NCBI RefSeq assembly: GCF_036786105.1
Contig: NZ_DAIQRQ010000024.1
Span: 4,312-68,311, forward strand
From: Ohtaekwangia sp036786105
GTDB taxonomy: Bacteria; Bacteroidota; Bacteroidia; Cytophagales; Cyclobacteriaceae
Length of the DNA stretch: 64,000 bases
Direction: 5' to 3'
Part shown: one piece after another, positions 52,522 to 61,782 of the stretch
How positions within the stretch are numbered: the first letter of the stretch is position 1
Layout of the letters: every line of letters starts with the position of its first letter
Position numbers and translations under genes: made by a program
Notes under the pieces: generated by a model
Database searches by the model: none
What the model was told of the DNA's origin: nothing
What the model saw: the letters and a program-made list of their open reading frames with translations, nothing else

Positions 52522-52769
52522 TCCGCCATATATACCTTACGGATAAAGCACTCTGGCTTAAAATGCTTCACCGTGAAATAGCGCTGGCAGGTAACAACAA
52601 GCTCAGAATCTATGGCACGTTGCGCTGCCACTCGGGCAAGCGAATGAAAAAAGAAAGACGAGTGTTTTTTCTGAATGATGCTGAAGCCTTGCAACAAGGC
52701 TTTCGCCCATGCGCACATTGTATGCCCGGTGCCTACCGGCAATGGAAATCTGAGCAAGAAGCAGGTTGA
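52518..52769 (+). CDS. Stand-alone Ada metal-binding domain protein
   Basis: 83 residues. The small-domain pattern RIYGTLRCHSGKRMKKERRV, VFF.NDAEALQQGFRPCAHC and MPGAYRQW is the Ada zinc-binding domain in which the first CxxxC pair reads CHSGK, so one of the four Cys is replaced. In Ada this domain takes the methyl group from phosphotriesters. Starts within the previous stop (ATGA) and ends 51 bp before the AraC-MGMT gene, so the domains that make up Ada are split over two genes. Confidence 0.87.
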   Translation: MIRHIYLTDKALWLKMLHREIALAGNNKLRIYGTLRCHSGKRMKKERRVFFLNDAEALQQGFRPCAHCMPGAYRQWKSEQEAG

Positions 52770-52820
52770 GAAACGATGAAAGCCATGCGAGCTTTGTATC
52801 AACAAAACAACATCAAGTAT

Positions 52821-53729
52821 ATGAACACAGCATTTAGTATTCCACAGCCAGTTGCTACATTTACAGCATTGGCTACCGAAGAAAACCAGATTAACTATCA
52901 ACGCATCGAGCAGGCTATCCGCTACCTGGAAGCAAACTTCCAGCGGCAACCCGATCTTGAAGAGGTTGCAGAGAAAATTCACGTAAGCCCATTCCACTTT
53001 CAACGCATGTTTACCGAGTGGGCGGGTATAAGCCCCAAGCGCTTTCTTCAATTTCTTACCATCGACTTCCTGAAATCAAAATTACAGGAATCTAAAAACC
53101 TGGTAGAAGCAGCCGAAGCGGCCGGGCTCTCCAGCCAGTCGCGGGTATACGATCTCTTTACTACGCTTGAAGCCGTAACACCGCAAGAGTATAAACAGCA
53201 TGGTGCCGGTATACGCGTTGAATATGGATTTCATGAAACGCCGTTCGGCACCTGCCTGATCGGTGTAACCGAGCGCGGTATATGCTGGCTTTCATTCTTA
53301 CGAAGCGAGCAGGATCCACGCGTAGAACTCGAAGCTATGAAGATGCACTGGAACAATTCTATATTTCACGAAGACCGTACGCTTACACAGGCCTTCGTAG
53401 AAAAAGTTTTTTCAGGACATACATCCTCGCAGAAGCTTCACCTGTTTGTAAAGGGAACAAACTTCCAGGTAAAAGTATGGGAGGCATTGTTACGCATACC
53501 AAGCGGCAGCGTTACTACGTATCAGGATATAGCAATACAACTTCACAATCCTAAAGCCATGCAAGCTATAGGCTCAGCTGTAGGCTCGAATCATATAGCA
53601 TACCTGATTCCCTGCCACCGTGTTATACGCAAAGATGGTGTGCTGGGCGAGTATAGATGGAGCTCTGTGAAAAAGAAGAGTATCATAGGCTGGGAAATGG
53701 CAAAGGCAGAGGGAGAGACTGAAAGCTGA
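52821..53729 (+). CDS. AraC-MGMT fusion (Ada without the N-terminal domain)
   Basis: 302 residues from ATG 52821 (MNTAFSIPQPVA). An AraC-type helix-turn-helix pair (about 25-120: EEVAEKIHVSPFHFQRMFTE) is fused to O6-methylguanine-DNA methyltransferase with RIPSGSVTTYQDIAIQL, the active-site IPCHRVIRKDG and LGEYRWS. It should repair O6-alkylguanine and activate its own operon when methylated, as Ada does, but the methylphosphotriester switch lies on the separate upstream protein. Confidence 0.92.
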   Translation: MNTAFSIPQPVATFTALATEENQINYQRIEQAIRYLEANFQRQPDLEEVAEKIHVSPFHFQRMFTEWAGISPKRFLQFLTIDFLKSKLQESKNLVEAAEAAGLSSQSRVYDLFTTLEAVTPQEYKQHGAGIRVEYGFHETPFGTCLIGVTERGICWLSFLRSEQDPRVELEAMKMHWNNSIFHEDRTLTQAFVEKVFSGHTSSQKLHLFVKGTNFQVKVWEALLRIPSGSVTTYQDIAIQLHNPKAMQAIGSAVGSNHIAYLIPCHRVIRKDGVLGEYRWSSVKKKSIIGWEMAKAEGETES

Positions 53730-53736
53730 AAAGTCC

Positions 53737-53812
53737 GAGAGCCGTTATCAGTTACACGTTACCCGTTATCGTACTCTTCACGGATAACGATTAACCCTTA
53801 ACGTGTAACGTC
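53737..53812. repeat. CGTTA-word hairpin, copy 3
   Basis: GTTATCAGTTACACGTTACC and GTTATCGTACTC face GGATAACGATTAACCCTT and AACGTGTAACGTC. Convergent gene ends on both sides, so it probably terminates both. Starts with GAAAAGTCCGAG, a word of the composite element. Confidence 0.75.
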
Positions 53813-53815
53813 TCC

Positions 53816-54634
53816 CTAGTATTTTTCTTCTTCGTTCGGGAAATCTTTTGCCTTTACATCGGCTACATATTGATTTACGGCTCCGGTAACAATGCTGTTC
53901 AGATCAGCGTAGCGTCTCAGAAAGCGAGGCTTGAACTCCTGTGTAATGCCAAGCATATCCTGCATTACCAATACCTGGCCGTCAACATCAGGACCTGCTC
54001 CTATACCGATGATCGGAATGTGTACCGTTTCGGCAACTTTTCTGGCGAGTGCTGCGGGTATTTTTTCGAGTACTATACCGAAGCATCCGCATTGCTCCAG
54101 GAGCTGTGCATCTTCAATAAGTTTTTGTGCTTCGGCTTCTTCTTTGGCGCGCACCGAGTATGTGCCAAATTTATAGATCGACTGTGGTGTGAGGCCGAGG
54201 TGACCCATCACCGGTATACCGGCACTCAATATACGTTCGATAGAATCTTTTACTTCGCTGCCACCCTCCAGCTTCACGGCATGTGCTCCTGCTTCTTTCA
54301 TAATACGAATGGAAGAGCGGAGTGCTTCGCCGGAGCTTCCCTGGTATGTACCGAACGGAAGATCTACAATTACCAATGCACGCTTTACAGCTCGCACCAC
54401 AGAGGCTGCGTGGTATATCATCTGGTCGAGCGTAATGGGCAACGTAGTTTCATGGCCGGCCATTACATTGGAAGCTGAATCGCCTACAAGAATTACATCT
54501 ATACCCGCTCCATCAATGAGCTTGGCCATACTGTAGTCGTACGCAGTAAGCATTGCGATCTTCTCGCCACGATTCTTCATCTCCTGCAACTGGTGTGTTG
54601 TAATGCGCTTGACTTCTTGCTTGTGAACAGACAT
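53816..54634 (-). CDS. panB: 3-methyl-2-oxobutanoate hydroxymethyltransferase
   Basis: 272 residues. PanB blocks: MLTAYDYSMAKLIDGAGIDV, VGDSASNVMAGHETTLPITL, DLPFGTYQGSS, AVKLEGGSEV and GIPVMGHLGLTPQS, then PIIGIGAGPDVDGQVLVMQD. First step of pantothenate synthesis: 3-methyl-2-oxobutanoate to ketopantoate. Full length; monocistronic. Confidence 0.97.
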   Translation of the reverse strand: MSVHKQEVKRITTHQLQEMKNRGEKIAMLTAYDYSMAKLIDGAGIDVILVGDSASNVMAGHETTLPITLDQMIYHAASVVRAVKRALVIVDLPFGTYQGSSGEALRSSIRIMKEAGAHAVKLEGGSEVKDSIERILSAGIPVMGHLGLTPQSIYKFGTYSVRAKEEAEAQKLIEDAQLLEQCGCFGIVLEKIPAALARKVAETVHIPIIGIGAGPDVDGQVLVMQDMLGITQEFKPRFLRRYADLNSIVTGAVNQYVADVKAKDFPNEEEKY

Positions 54635-54704
54635 GGTGGTATATATTTCGGGCGAAGTTAAGAATACAATTCAGAATACGTAACGAAAGATTTTTCAGCG
54701 GGTG

Positions 54705-55211
54705 TTAGTGGAGATAAACCGCCATTTCATCTTTGCTGAGTTTTACTTCTACGTGATCTTTTATCGTTGTAGAGAGCTCATAACCAGTATATAAAGAATA
54801 GATCGGAAAAAGCGTATGGCCGCGGTTAACAAGCACTGCCGTATCGATCTTCTTTACTTCGGTATTGAGGAACGGCTTCATGCCATAGGTAAATGTGCGT
54901 CCGGTGTGCAGCACATCGTCTACCAGTACAATGGTTTTCTTTTTTATATCCTTTACATCGCAGTCTAACGTAATCTCACTCTCCTGCGGTGCCTGTTTGT
55001 CGAGATTGATCTTTACCAGTTTAACTTCAATGGGAGATATACTCTCTACTTGCCTGGCCAGTAACTTGGCCAATACATAACCTTGTCCGTCAATGCCTGC
55101 AATGACAATGTTCTTCTCCTTGAAGTTATGTTCATAAATCTCGAAAGCCATTCTCCTGATCTTTTGCTTCACCTGGTCGGCATCGAGTATCAAACTTTTT
55201 TCGGCAGTCAT
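54705..55211 (-). CDS. PyrR-like phosphoribosyltransferase
   Basis: 168 residues. PRPP-binding loop TIVLVDDVLHTGRTFTYGM and an early AGIDGQGYVLAKLLARQVE fit the type I phosphoribosyltransferase family, closest to PyrR/uracil-type proteins. It may be a uracil salvage enzyme or regulator; no pyrimidine operon is adjacent. Confidence 0.88.
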   Translation of the reverse strand: MTAEKSLILDADQVKQKIRRMAFEIYEHNFKEKNIVIAGIDGQGYVLAKLLARQVESISPIEVKLVKINLDKQAPQESEITLDCDVKDIKKKTIVLVDDVLHTGRTFTYGMKPFLNTEVKKIDTAVLVNRGHTLFPIYSLYTGYELSTTIKDHVEVKLSKDEMAVYLH

Positions 55212-55258
55212 GACAGTTTGGTATCAGACATTAAAACTAAAACAAAATTACTCTGTAA

Positions 55259-55735
55259 CTATCCGGGAATCGGAAGCGACTTGCTGTCTTTAAATGTTGA
55301 CAGAATTACCATCGACTGTAAGCTATCCACAACTTCTATGTTGGACACTTTATCGAGCATGAGTTGCTGATAGGCTGCGATGTCGGCACACACGATCTTC
55401 AAAATGAAATCGCCTGAACCTGTAATGTGGTGACACTCTACTACCTCATCTACACTCTTAATGGCTGTAATAAATTTGTTGATGTTCTCTTTGTTGTGAC
55501 CTTTCAACGATGCCATCACAAACGTGCTCACGCCCAGTCCTACGCTGGCAGGATCGATAACAGCATGATAGCTGCGGATCACTCCGGAAGTTTCAAGTTT
55601 GTTAACGCGTTCCAGCGTAGGAGCTGGAGAGAGGCCTATTTCCTTGGCCAGCTGAGCGTTGGTAATGTTGGAATTTTTCTGGAGGATCTCGAGAATCTTG
55701 CGGTCGGTGGCGTCTAGCTTAATGTTACTCTTCAT
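55259..55735 (-). CDS. Lrp/AsnC family transcriptional regulator
   Basis: 158 residues from ATG 55735 (MKSNIKLDATDRKILEILQK). Winged HTH (NSNITNAQLAKEIGLSPAPT, VNKLETSGVIRSYHAVIDP) and a RAM ligand-binding domain (FVMASLKG, ECHHITGSGDFILKIVCAD) follow the Lrp layout. Effector probably an amino acid. Single gene. Confidence 0.93.
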   Translation of the reverse strand: MKSNIKLDATDRKILEILQKNSNITNAQLAKEIGLSPAPTLERVNKLETSGVIRSYHAVIDPASVGLGVSTFVMASLKGHNKENINKFITAIKSVDEVVECHHITGSGDFILKIVCADIAAYQQLMLDKVSNIEVVDSLQSMVILSTFKDSKSLPIPG

Positions 55736-55819
55736 AATTGATGAGGGTTCGTTTTCCAAATAAAATTTGGCCAAAAATAAGAGAAAAATATAATTCTATG
55801 GCTAACAGATGTTAATAAA

Positions 55820-56995
55820 TTAATTTAACAAAGCGTCATAAACCTGCTTGTAGCGGGCTATACCACTGTCTAAAGCGAACAGTGAATAAAAGAACTCATC
55901 CTGCGGGCCGGTGCTATATTTAGTCGGCTGCGGAGACTCCCGTATGTCGTTGATTACAAAAAAGTTGGTCATCCGCATCCGAAAAAATTCAACATCACCC
56001 CAGCCGGTGTTTGCCACCACGGGCACACCCATGGCGAGCACTTCGGCCATTTTAGTAGCACTTGATCCTTTTTTTGAAAACGATGGTTTAATGAAGCACA
56101 CCGACACATCGGATGCGGCTATATATAGCGGCACATCTTCGCGTGCAGCACTCAGCACAATAAAGTCTTTATCAGGTTTTATCCGGTCGCTATCCGGAGT
56201 CAGCACCAGAAATTTAGCATCCGGTCTTTCTGCTTTTATTTTACGAAAGAACGCTACCATATCATCCCACAGATACCAGGTGCCAATAGACCCAAGGTAT
56301 AGTACGGTATAATCGTGTGTCCCTATACCCAACTTGTTGCGTAGCGATGATCGTTGCCCAGCCGTGATTCGCGCAGGATTAAAAAGCTGCAAGTCTACAC
56401 AGCAGGGAATAACCGTCACCTTATCTTCTGCCTGCCACGACAACACAACTTCGCGCGCTGCCTCCGTAAGCACAACAATGGCATCGGCATGTTTAAGAAA
56501 TTCCTGCTCCTTCTTCTTGAAGAATTTATATACTGTGCGATACACAAAATGCCGCTGATTCCACAAACCTCCCTCTACACGCTCATCGGCCCAGAAGCCG
56601 CGCATATCAAAAATAAACTTGATACTATATTTCTTCTTCAGCCACATGCCCACCAGCGCGGTAATATAGCTTCGGCAATGAACGATGGAGAAATGCTTTT
56701 GCTTATGCAGTTGAGATGCTTTCTTCCGCAGCAGGTATACATCGTATAGCGTTGAAAGCACCGGAGGGCTTTTATGATATAGTAACGGCTGCCAGTCCAG
56801 GTTATATTGCTCGCAGCATGCGCTGATCTTTGCTTTTGATGAAATATACTTTTCAGGCTTTTCAAAACTGATGATGGTGATGGTGTAGCCTTCTTTCGAG
56901 AGTCCTGCCAGGTACGGCAATATTTGCGACTGACCCAGGGGATCTGTCAGACCATCGTAGGAAAGGTAGAGTATAGAACGACCTGCAGAATTCAT
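55820..56995 (-). CDS. Family 4 glycosyltransferase
   Basis: 391 residues, GT-B fold: LYLSYDGLTDPLGQSQILPY, GLSKEGYTITIISFEKPEKY in the N-terminal half; acceptor/donor motif GSSATKMAEVLAMGVPVVAN with E as the nucleophile-assisting residue, and GSIGTWYLWDDM upstream. Overlaps the upstream asnB start by 4 nt (ATGA). Part of the surface-polysaccharide locus. Confidence 0.9.
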   Translation of the reverse strand: MNSAGRSILYLSYDGLTDPLGQSQILPYLAGLSKEGYTITIISFEKPEKYISSKAKISACCEQYNLDWQPLLYHKSPPVLSTLYDVYLLRKKASQLHKQKHFSIVHCRSYITALVGMWLKKKYSIKFIFDMRGFWADERVEGGLWNQRHFVYRTVYKFFKKKEQEFLKHADAIVVLTEAAREVVLSWQAEDKVTVIPCCVDLQLFNPARITAGQRSSLRNKLGIGTHDYTVLYLGSIGTWYLWDDMVAFFRKIKAERPDAKFLVLTPDSDRIKPDKDFIVLSAAREDVPLYIAASDVSVCFIKPSFSKKGSSATKMAEVLAMGVPVVANTGWGDVEFFRMRMTNFFVINDIRESPQPTKYSTGPQDEFFYSLFALDSGIARYKQVYDALLN

Positions 56996-58857
56996 TGATT
57001 ATCCTTCATCCATTTATGCAACACGAGCAATACCCATAACCGGTTGTAAAGGTAATCTTTGCCAGCAACAAATTCTTTTTTCAATTGAGAAACGTACTCT
57101 GCCCGAACTAGTCCAGTCTCCTCTACAACATCATCATTCAGGTATTGATCGATCAAATAGCGCAGGTCATTTTTTAACCACCGCGCCAATGGTATGCTAA
57201 ACCCCCACTTCGGCCGATCGATCAGTTCATTGGGCAAATACTCGCGCAGTAACTCTTTTAACAACCACTTGCGCTTACCGCCTTTTGACTTCAACGATGG
57301 ATCGAGTGAAAAAGCAAACTCCACGATGTGATGATCCAGTAACGGACAGCGGCATTCAAGAGCGTAAAACATGGAAGCGCGGTCTACCTTCACCAACAGA
57401 TCGTCTTTCAGGTAGTATTGAAAATCAAACAGCGCCTGTTTATCGCCTGGTGTTAAATTAAACTTATCGAATGCCGATTCATCATATTCGAAGGGAATGA
57501 AAGAATTGCTATCCACCAATAATTCATCTCTAATTTCCTGCTGCGAAAAAAAGTATTGCTCCTGCGAAAATATATGGCTGCGTATGCTACCAGCTGTGAC
57601 TCTCTCCAGTAAATGCGCTGCACGCTGAAACCGGCTTTTGCCAGAGGCATCAAGCAAAAATTTCAGAGGAGCTCTGAATACTGGAAACAACGGATTGCCT
57701 AGCCTGTTCGCCCAGTCATAAGCACCATATCCCTGAAACAGCTCATCGCCACCATCGCCGGTAAGGGCTACCGTTACCTTTTCGCGCGCCAGTTTTGATA
57801 CCAGCATGGTGGGTACAGCCGATGTGTCGGCAAACGGTTCATCAAAGTGCTTCAGGTAGGTAATCAGTATATCTTTCCCTTCCTGTTCAGACAATATATA
57901 CTCAGTGTGATCCGTCTTCAGGTGTTTTGCCACAGCTCTGGCAAACTGGCTTTCATCAAATTTACTTTCCCTGAAGCCAATGCTGAATGTTTTAAGAGGT
58001 GATGAAGAGTGCTTACTGGCAATGGCCGTTACAATTGATGAGTCAGTACCTCCGCTCAGAAATGCACCCAGCGGCACATCACTGATCATTCTCTGTTCGA
58101 CAGCATCATGCAACAACGTATGCAGTTGACGCTTCGCGGTTTCAACAGATTTAATTTTTACGGGAGGTATATTTTCCTGTATTCTCCAATACGGTGTGGC
58201 CTTCAACTGCAGTTGAGCATTGAGAGTACCATAGTGCCCTGCCGGGAATTTAAAGATGTTGCTATATATCGTGGCAGGTTCCGGAATATAGCCGACATGT
58301 AAAAATGAAGATACAATCGATCGGTTTATTTTTACCGACTGCTTAATTACCGGATGTTGAAGCAACGCTTTGATCTCGGAAGCGAAAGCAATTAACTCGC
58401 CTGATTGAAAATAAAACAAAGGCTTTTTACCGGCACGATCGCGAAACAAATATAGAGTACGCTCCTGCGTATCAATAATGACCAGTGCAAACATGCCTTC
58501 CAGCTTCTCCACCATTTGTTCGCGCCAAACAGCAAATGCTTCAACCACTACTTCAGTATCCGAATGCGTTTTGAACTGAACATTATAGTTCGCAATAAGC
58601 TCGTTGCGTATTTCCTGGAAATTATAAATCTCTCCGTTGAAGACCACAACATACCTGCCATCGTGAGATGGGAAAGGCTGGTTAGCGCCAGTGCTTAGGT
58701 CAATGATGCTGAGCCGTGTATGGCCCACCGCAAAGGTTCCGGAAGGGTCGATAAAGGTGTTGTCAGCGTCAGGGCCCCGGTGAAGTAGCGCCTGTGTCAT
58801 CGCATGAATATGAGAAAGGTCTGTTTTACCGGAAACAATCGCTGCTATGCCACACAT
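56992..58857 (-). CDS. asnB: Asparagine synthase, glutamine-hydrolysing
   Basis: 621 residues when started at ATG 58857, where Cys2 of MCGIAAIVSG becomes the N-terminal nucleophile; the longer ORF from 59034 would bury it, so 58857 is right. GATase II motifs (FVAVGHTRLSIIDLS-like GHTRLSIID, FNGEIYNF) and the ATP-pyrophosphatase loop AFLSGGTDSSIVTAIA are present, then DGGDELFQGYGAYDW. In polysaccharide loci such enzymes amidate uronic acids or aminosugars as well as make Asn. Overlaps the GT4 gene. Confidence 0.95.
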   Translation of the reverse strand: MCGIAAIVSGKTDLSHIHAMTQALLHRGPDADNTFIDPSGTFAVGHTRLSIIDLSTGANQPFPSHDGRYVVVFNGEIYNFQEIRNELIANYNVQFKTHSDTEVVVEAFAVWREQMVEKLEGMFALVIIDTQERTLYLFRDRAGKKPLFYFQSGELIAFASEIKALLQHPVIKQSVKINRSIVSSFLHVGYIPEPATIYSNIFKFPAGHYGTLNAQLQLKATPYWRIQENIPPVKIKSVETAKRQLHTLLHDAVEQRMISDVPLGAFLSGGTDSSIVTAIASKHSSSPLKTFSIGFRESKFDESQFARAVAKHLKTDHTEYILSEQEGKDILITYLKHFDEPFADTSAVPTMLVSKLAREKVTVALTGDGGDELFQGYGAYDWANRLGNPLFPVFRAPLKFLLDASGKSRFQRAAHLLERVTAGSIRSHIFSQEQYFFSQQEIRDELLVDSNSFIPFEYDESAFDKFNLTPGDKQALFDFQYYLKDDLLVKVDRASMFYALECRCPLLDHHIVEFAFSLDPSLKSKGGKRKWLLKELLREYLPNELIDRPKWGFSIPLARWLKNDLRYLIDQYLNDDVVEETGLVRAEYVSQLKKEFVAGKDYLYNRLWVLLVLHKWMKDNQ

Positions 58858-59085
58858 GAAATATTCCTGACTTTTAAGAATGTTAAATATAGATACGAAG
58901 ACAATTTCTAAAGCCTGATATTCAAATTTTCTTTCATGCTTCACATCTCGAAACTTGATATATTTGAGCCTATGGAAACAACCAGGGCGAAGCATCTTCA
59001 GAAAAACACTACCCGCATGGCGATACTCTTTCAATGGTCAGAAAAAAAAGCTATAATCTCCGTTCTGCGTTAAAACTCCTGTACC

Positions 59086-60003
59086 ATGCTGTCAGTCGTA
59101 ATTCCCATATACAAATCCGAGCAATCATTACGGGAGCTTCTTCAAGCGGTTATTGAAAAAATTCAAACCATAACCGACCAGTATGAAATTATACTGGTAG
59201 ATGACGCAAGCCCTGACAACTCGTGGTCTGTGATTGAAGATTGCGCCCGCAGCAACAAATCCATAAAAGGAATACAGCTCAGCAGGAATTTCGGACAGCA
59301 TCCTGCTATCATGGCAGGCCTGGAAAATTCTTCGTACGATTGGGTAATTGTGATGGATGCTGATTTCCAGGACGACCCGGCCTATATACCCACGTTGTTC
59401 GCAGAGGCTTCCAAAGGTTTTGAAATTGTATATGCACGAAGAATCCAGCGAACCGATTCTCTCTCCAAACGATTTTCGAACTTCCTTTTCTATAGCTTGT
59501 TCTCTTACCTCACCGATTCTCATTTTGATGGTTCCATTGGCAACTTCGGTATTTATCATCGCAAGGTGGTAAATGCTGTTCTGAGCATGAAAGAACCTTT
59601 CAAAGTATTCAGTCTCATGGCCCGGTGGGTGGGTTTTAAACATACCAGCATCGATGTTGTTCACGGTGTGCGCAAGACGGGCAAATCATCATACACGCTA
59701 AAAAAGCTATTCAACCTCGCACTCACCATCGTATTGACATATTCCCAAAAGCCATTGCTGCTCACCGTGCGCTTTGGTCTGGGTATGGCTACGCTGGCAT
59801 TTCTATTTGCCTGCTTTAACATCATTGCCTACTTCACCGGTATCATACAAGTAGTCGGCTATACCAGCCTCATTGCCTCGATCTGGTTCCTGGGAGGTCT
59901 CATTATATTTTTCATTGGAATTCTTGGCCTCTACATCGGCAAGATACTGGAGGGTGTGCAGAACAGGCCATACTATATACTAACGCAAAAGCTAAATCTC
60001 TAA
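59086..60003 (+). CDS. Family 2 glycosyltransferase with two membrane helices
   Basis: 305 residues. GT-A motifs VVIPIYKSEQSLRELLQAVI, LVDDASPDNSW, IQLSRNFGQHPAIMAGL and DXD in VMDADFQDDP. Two C-terminal helices (about 230-290) as in polyprenyl-phosphate sugar transferases (GtrB/ArnC type). Probably makes undecaprenyl-phosphate-sugar for surface glycans. Divergent from asnB by 229 bp; starts the plus-strand arm of the locus. Confidence 0.92.
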   Translation: MLSVVIPIYKSEQSLRELLQAVIEKIQTITDQYEIILVDDASPDNSWSVIEDCARSNKSIKGIQLSRNFGQHPAIMAGLENSSYDWVIVMDADFQDDPAYIPTLFAEASKGFEIVYARRIQRTDSLSKRFSNFLFYSLFSYLTDSHFDGSIGNFGIYHRKVVNAVLSMKEPFKVFSLMARWVGFKHTSIDVVHGVRKTGKSSYTLKKLFNLALTIVLTYSQKPLLLTVRFGLGMATLAFLFACFNIIAYFTGIIQVVGYTSLIASIWFLGGLIIFFIGILGLYIGKILEGVQNRPYYILTQKLNL

Positions 60004-60786
60004 ATGAATAATATTGAAGCAGATCACCTTGAGCTCGGCAAAAATGTAGTGATCGAGCCCACCGCGCGAATAAGAGGTATATCCGGCAAAGCGAAGCGAG
60101 TAAAAATTGGCGACAACTGCTATATAGGCGATAGTGTGCAGATTATCTGTGACGACTTCTCGCTTGGTGATTATAGCAAGATACAACACCATACCAACGT
60201 ACACGGCTATAAACCATGTTCCATCGGGCACAACGCGTGGATTGGTCAGTATACCATTATCGATAGCATTGGCGGAACAACCATTGGTAATAACTGTGGC
60301 ATTGGCGCGCACTCACAATTATGGAGTCACATTAAATATGGCGACACACTGGAGGGTTGTAATTTTCTGGGGGAGTCTCCTCTCACAGTTGGACATGATG
60401 TTTGGTTTGTGGGACATTGTATTGTATCGCCCATCACGGCCGAAGATAAAAGTATGGCACTGGTAGGATCAGTTGTTACCCGCAACATGAAGTATAACGA
60501 AATTTATGCGGGGAGCCCTGCAGCTTCACTCTCAGCCAAGATCGGATATCAGTTTAAAGAAGTTACCGTAGAAGAGAAGCTCGCCAAAATGGCAGCGTAT
60601 GTGCAGCAAGCAGGTGTAGATGCCGATCTGATCAGGATCGTGGCCACCGAAAAAGATATACAGCCAGACGGACGTATATACTTTGCTGTAAAAGAAAGAA
60701 CCTATACCAAAACACGGCACCCCGAAGAAGTTAAATTCATGAAATTCCTGCTTCCTGAAAAAGCTAAATTTGTTCCCGTACAATGA
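60004..60786 (+). CDS. Hexapeptide-repeat acyltransferase (LbH)
   Basis: 260 residues; the N-terminal half is left-handed beta-helix (KIGDNCYIGDSVQIICDD, SIGHNAWIGQYTIIDSIGGT, TIGNNCGIGAHSQLW, VGHDVWFVGHCIV), the C-terminal 80 residues are an extra helical/strand domain. Acyl-CoA-dependent O- or N-acetylation of a sugar nucleotide. Starts directly at the GT2 stop and overlaps the aminotransferase by 4 nt, so it most likely acts on the aminosugar made by it. Confidence 0.87.
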   Translation: MNNIEADHLELGKNVVIEPTARIRGISGKAKRVKIGDNCYIGDSVQIICDDFSLGDYSKIQHHTNVHGYKPCSIGHNAWIGQYTIIDSIGGTTIGNNCGIGAHSQLWSHIKYGDTLEGCNFLGESPLTVGHDVWFVGHCIVSPITAEDKSMALVGSVVTRNMKYNEIYAGSPAASLSAKIGYQFKEVTVEEKLAKMAAYVQQAGVDADLIRIVATEKDIQPDGRIYFAVKERTYTKTRHPEEVKFMKFLLPEKAKFVPVQ

Positions 60787-61682
60787 GTGCCGATTTTATT
60801 CCATTCAACAAGCCTTACTTAACAGGCCATGAAGTTATCTACATGCAGGAAGCTGTTCAACGCGGACAAATTTCAGGCAATGGATACTTTACCAAAAAAT
60901 GTCATACTTTTTTTGAAGAAAAATTCTCTCCTGCCAAGTGCCTGCTCACTACGTCGTGCACCGATGCCCTGGAGATGTGCGCTATATTGCTTAACATCAA
61001 GGCGGGCGATGAAGTAATTATACCTTCCTATACTTTTGTTTCTACTGCCAATGCCTTTGTGCTGCGCGGAGCAACGATCGTTTTTGCTGATAGCATGACC
61101 GGACATCCCAACCTGGATGCCAATACGATTCGTTCCCTGATAACGCCTCGTACAAAAGCTATTGTAGTGGTTCATTATGCGGGCATTGCGTGCGATATGG
61201 ATTTGATCATGAGCCTTGCAAAAGAGTATAATCTCTTTGTAGTAGAAGATGCAGCACAGGCTATTGACAGTTACTATAAAGGACGTGCGCTGGGCACCAT
61301 CGGCCACCTGGCGGCCTTTTCATTTCACGAAACCAAAAACATAATTTCCGGTGAAGGTGGCCTGCTGGTGGTAAACGATCTTCAATTTGCAGACCGTTCT
61401 GAGATTCTTTGGGAGAAAGGAACTAACCGCACCGCTTTCTTTAAAGGCATGGTTGATAAATATGGTTGGGTTGATATTGGAAGCTCGTTTCTGCCCTCCG
61501 ATCTGATTGCCGCGTTCCTGTTTGCTCAACTGGAGCAGCTCGAGGCTATACAGCACAAGCGCACGCAGATATGGGAAACGTACTACTCACAATTAAAGCA
61601 CCTGGAAGATCAGTCGCATATAAAACTTCCTACTATACCGGAGTATGCTACGAATAATGCACACATGTTCTTTCTGCAATGC
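60783..61682 (+). CDS. rffA: Sugar aminotransferase (RffA/WecE-like), 3' end lost in gap
   Basis: 300 residues remain of about 375. DegT/DnrJ/EryC1/StrS motifs: PFNKPYLTGHEVIYMQEAVQ, TTSCTDALEMCAI, IPSYTFVSTANAFVLRGA and EDAAQAIDSYYKGR; the PLP Lys is in FHETKNIISGEGG. Closest to dTDP-4-amino-4,6-dideoxygalactose transaminase. The C-terminus is missing because the N run at 61683-61782 joins another gene; the frame that runs through it is artificial. Confidence 0.92.
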
Positions 61683-61782
61683 NNNNNNNNNNNNNNNNNN
61701 NNNNNNNNNNNNNNNNNNNNNNNNNNNNNNNNNNNNNNNNNNNNNNNNNNNNNNNNNNNNNNNNNNNNNNNNNNNNNNNNNN
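61683..61782. other. Scaffold gap joining two genes (100 N)
   Basis: The sequence before it is an aminotransferase and after it a membrane glycosyltransferase, so the C-terminus of one and the N-terminus of the other are missing. The true distance must be larger than 100 bp, likely several hundred. Confidence 0.93.

Noticed and set aside
53870..54478. 202-codon ORF antisense to panB
   Set aside because: panB is full length and unambiguous on the other strand; the ORF is a shadow.
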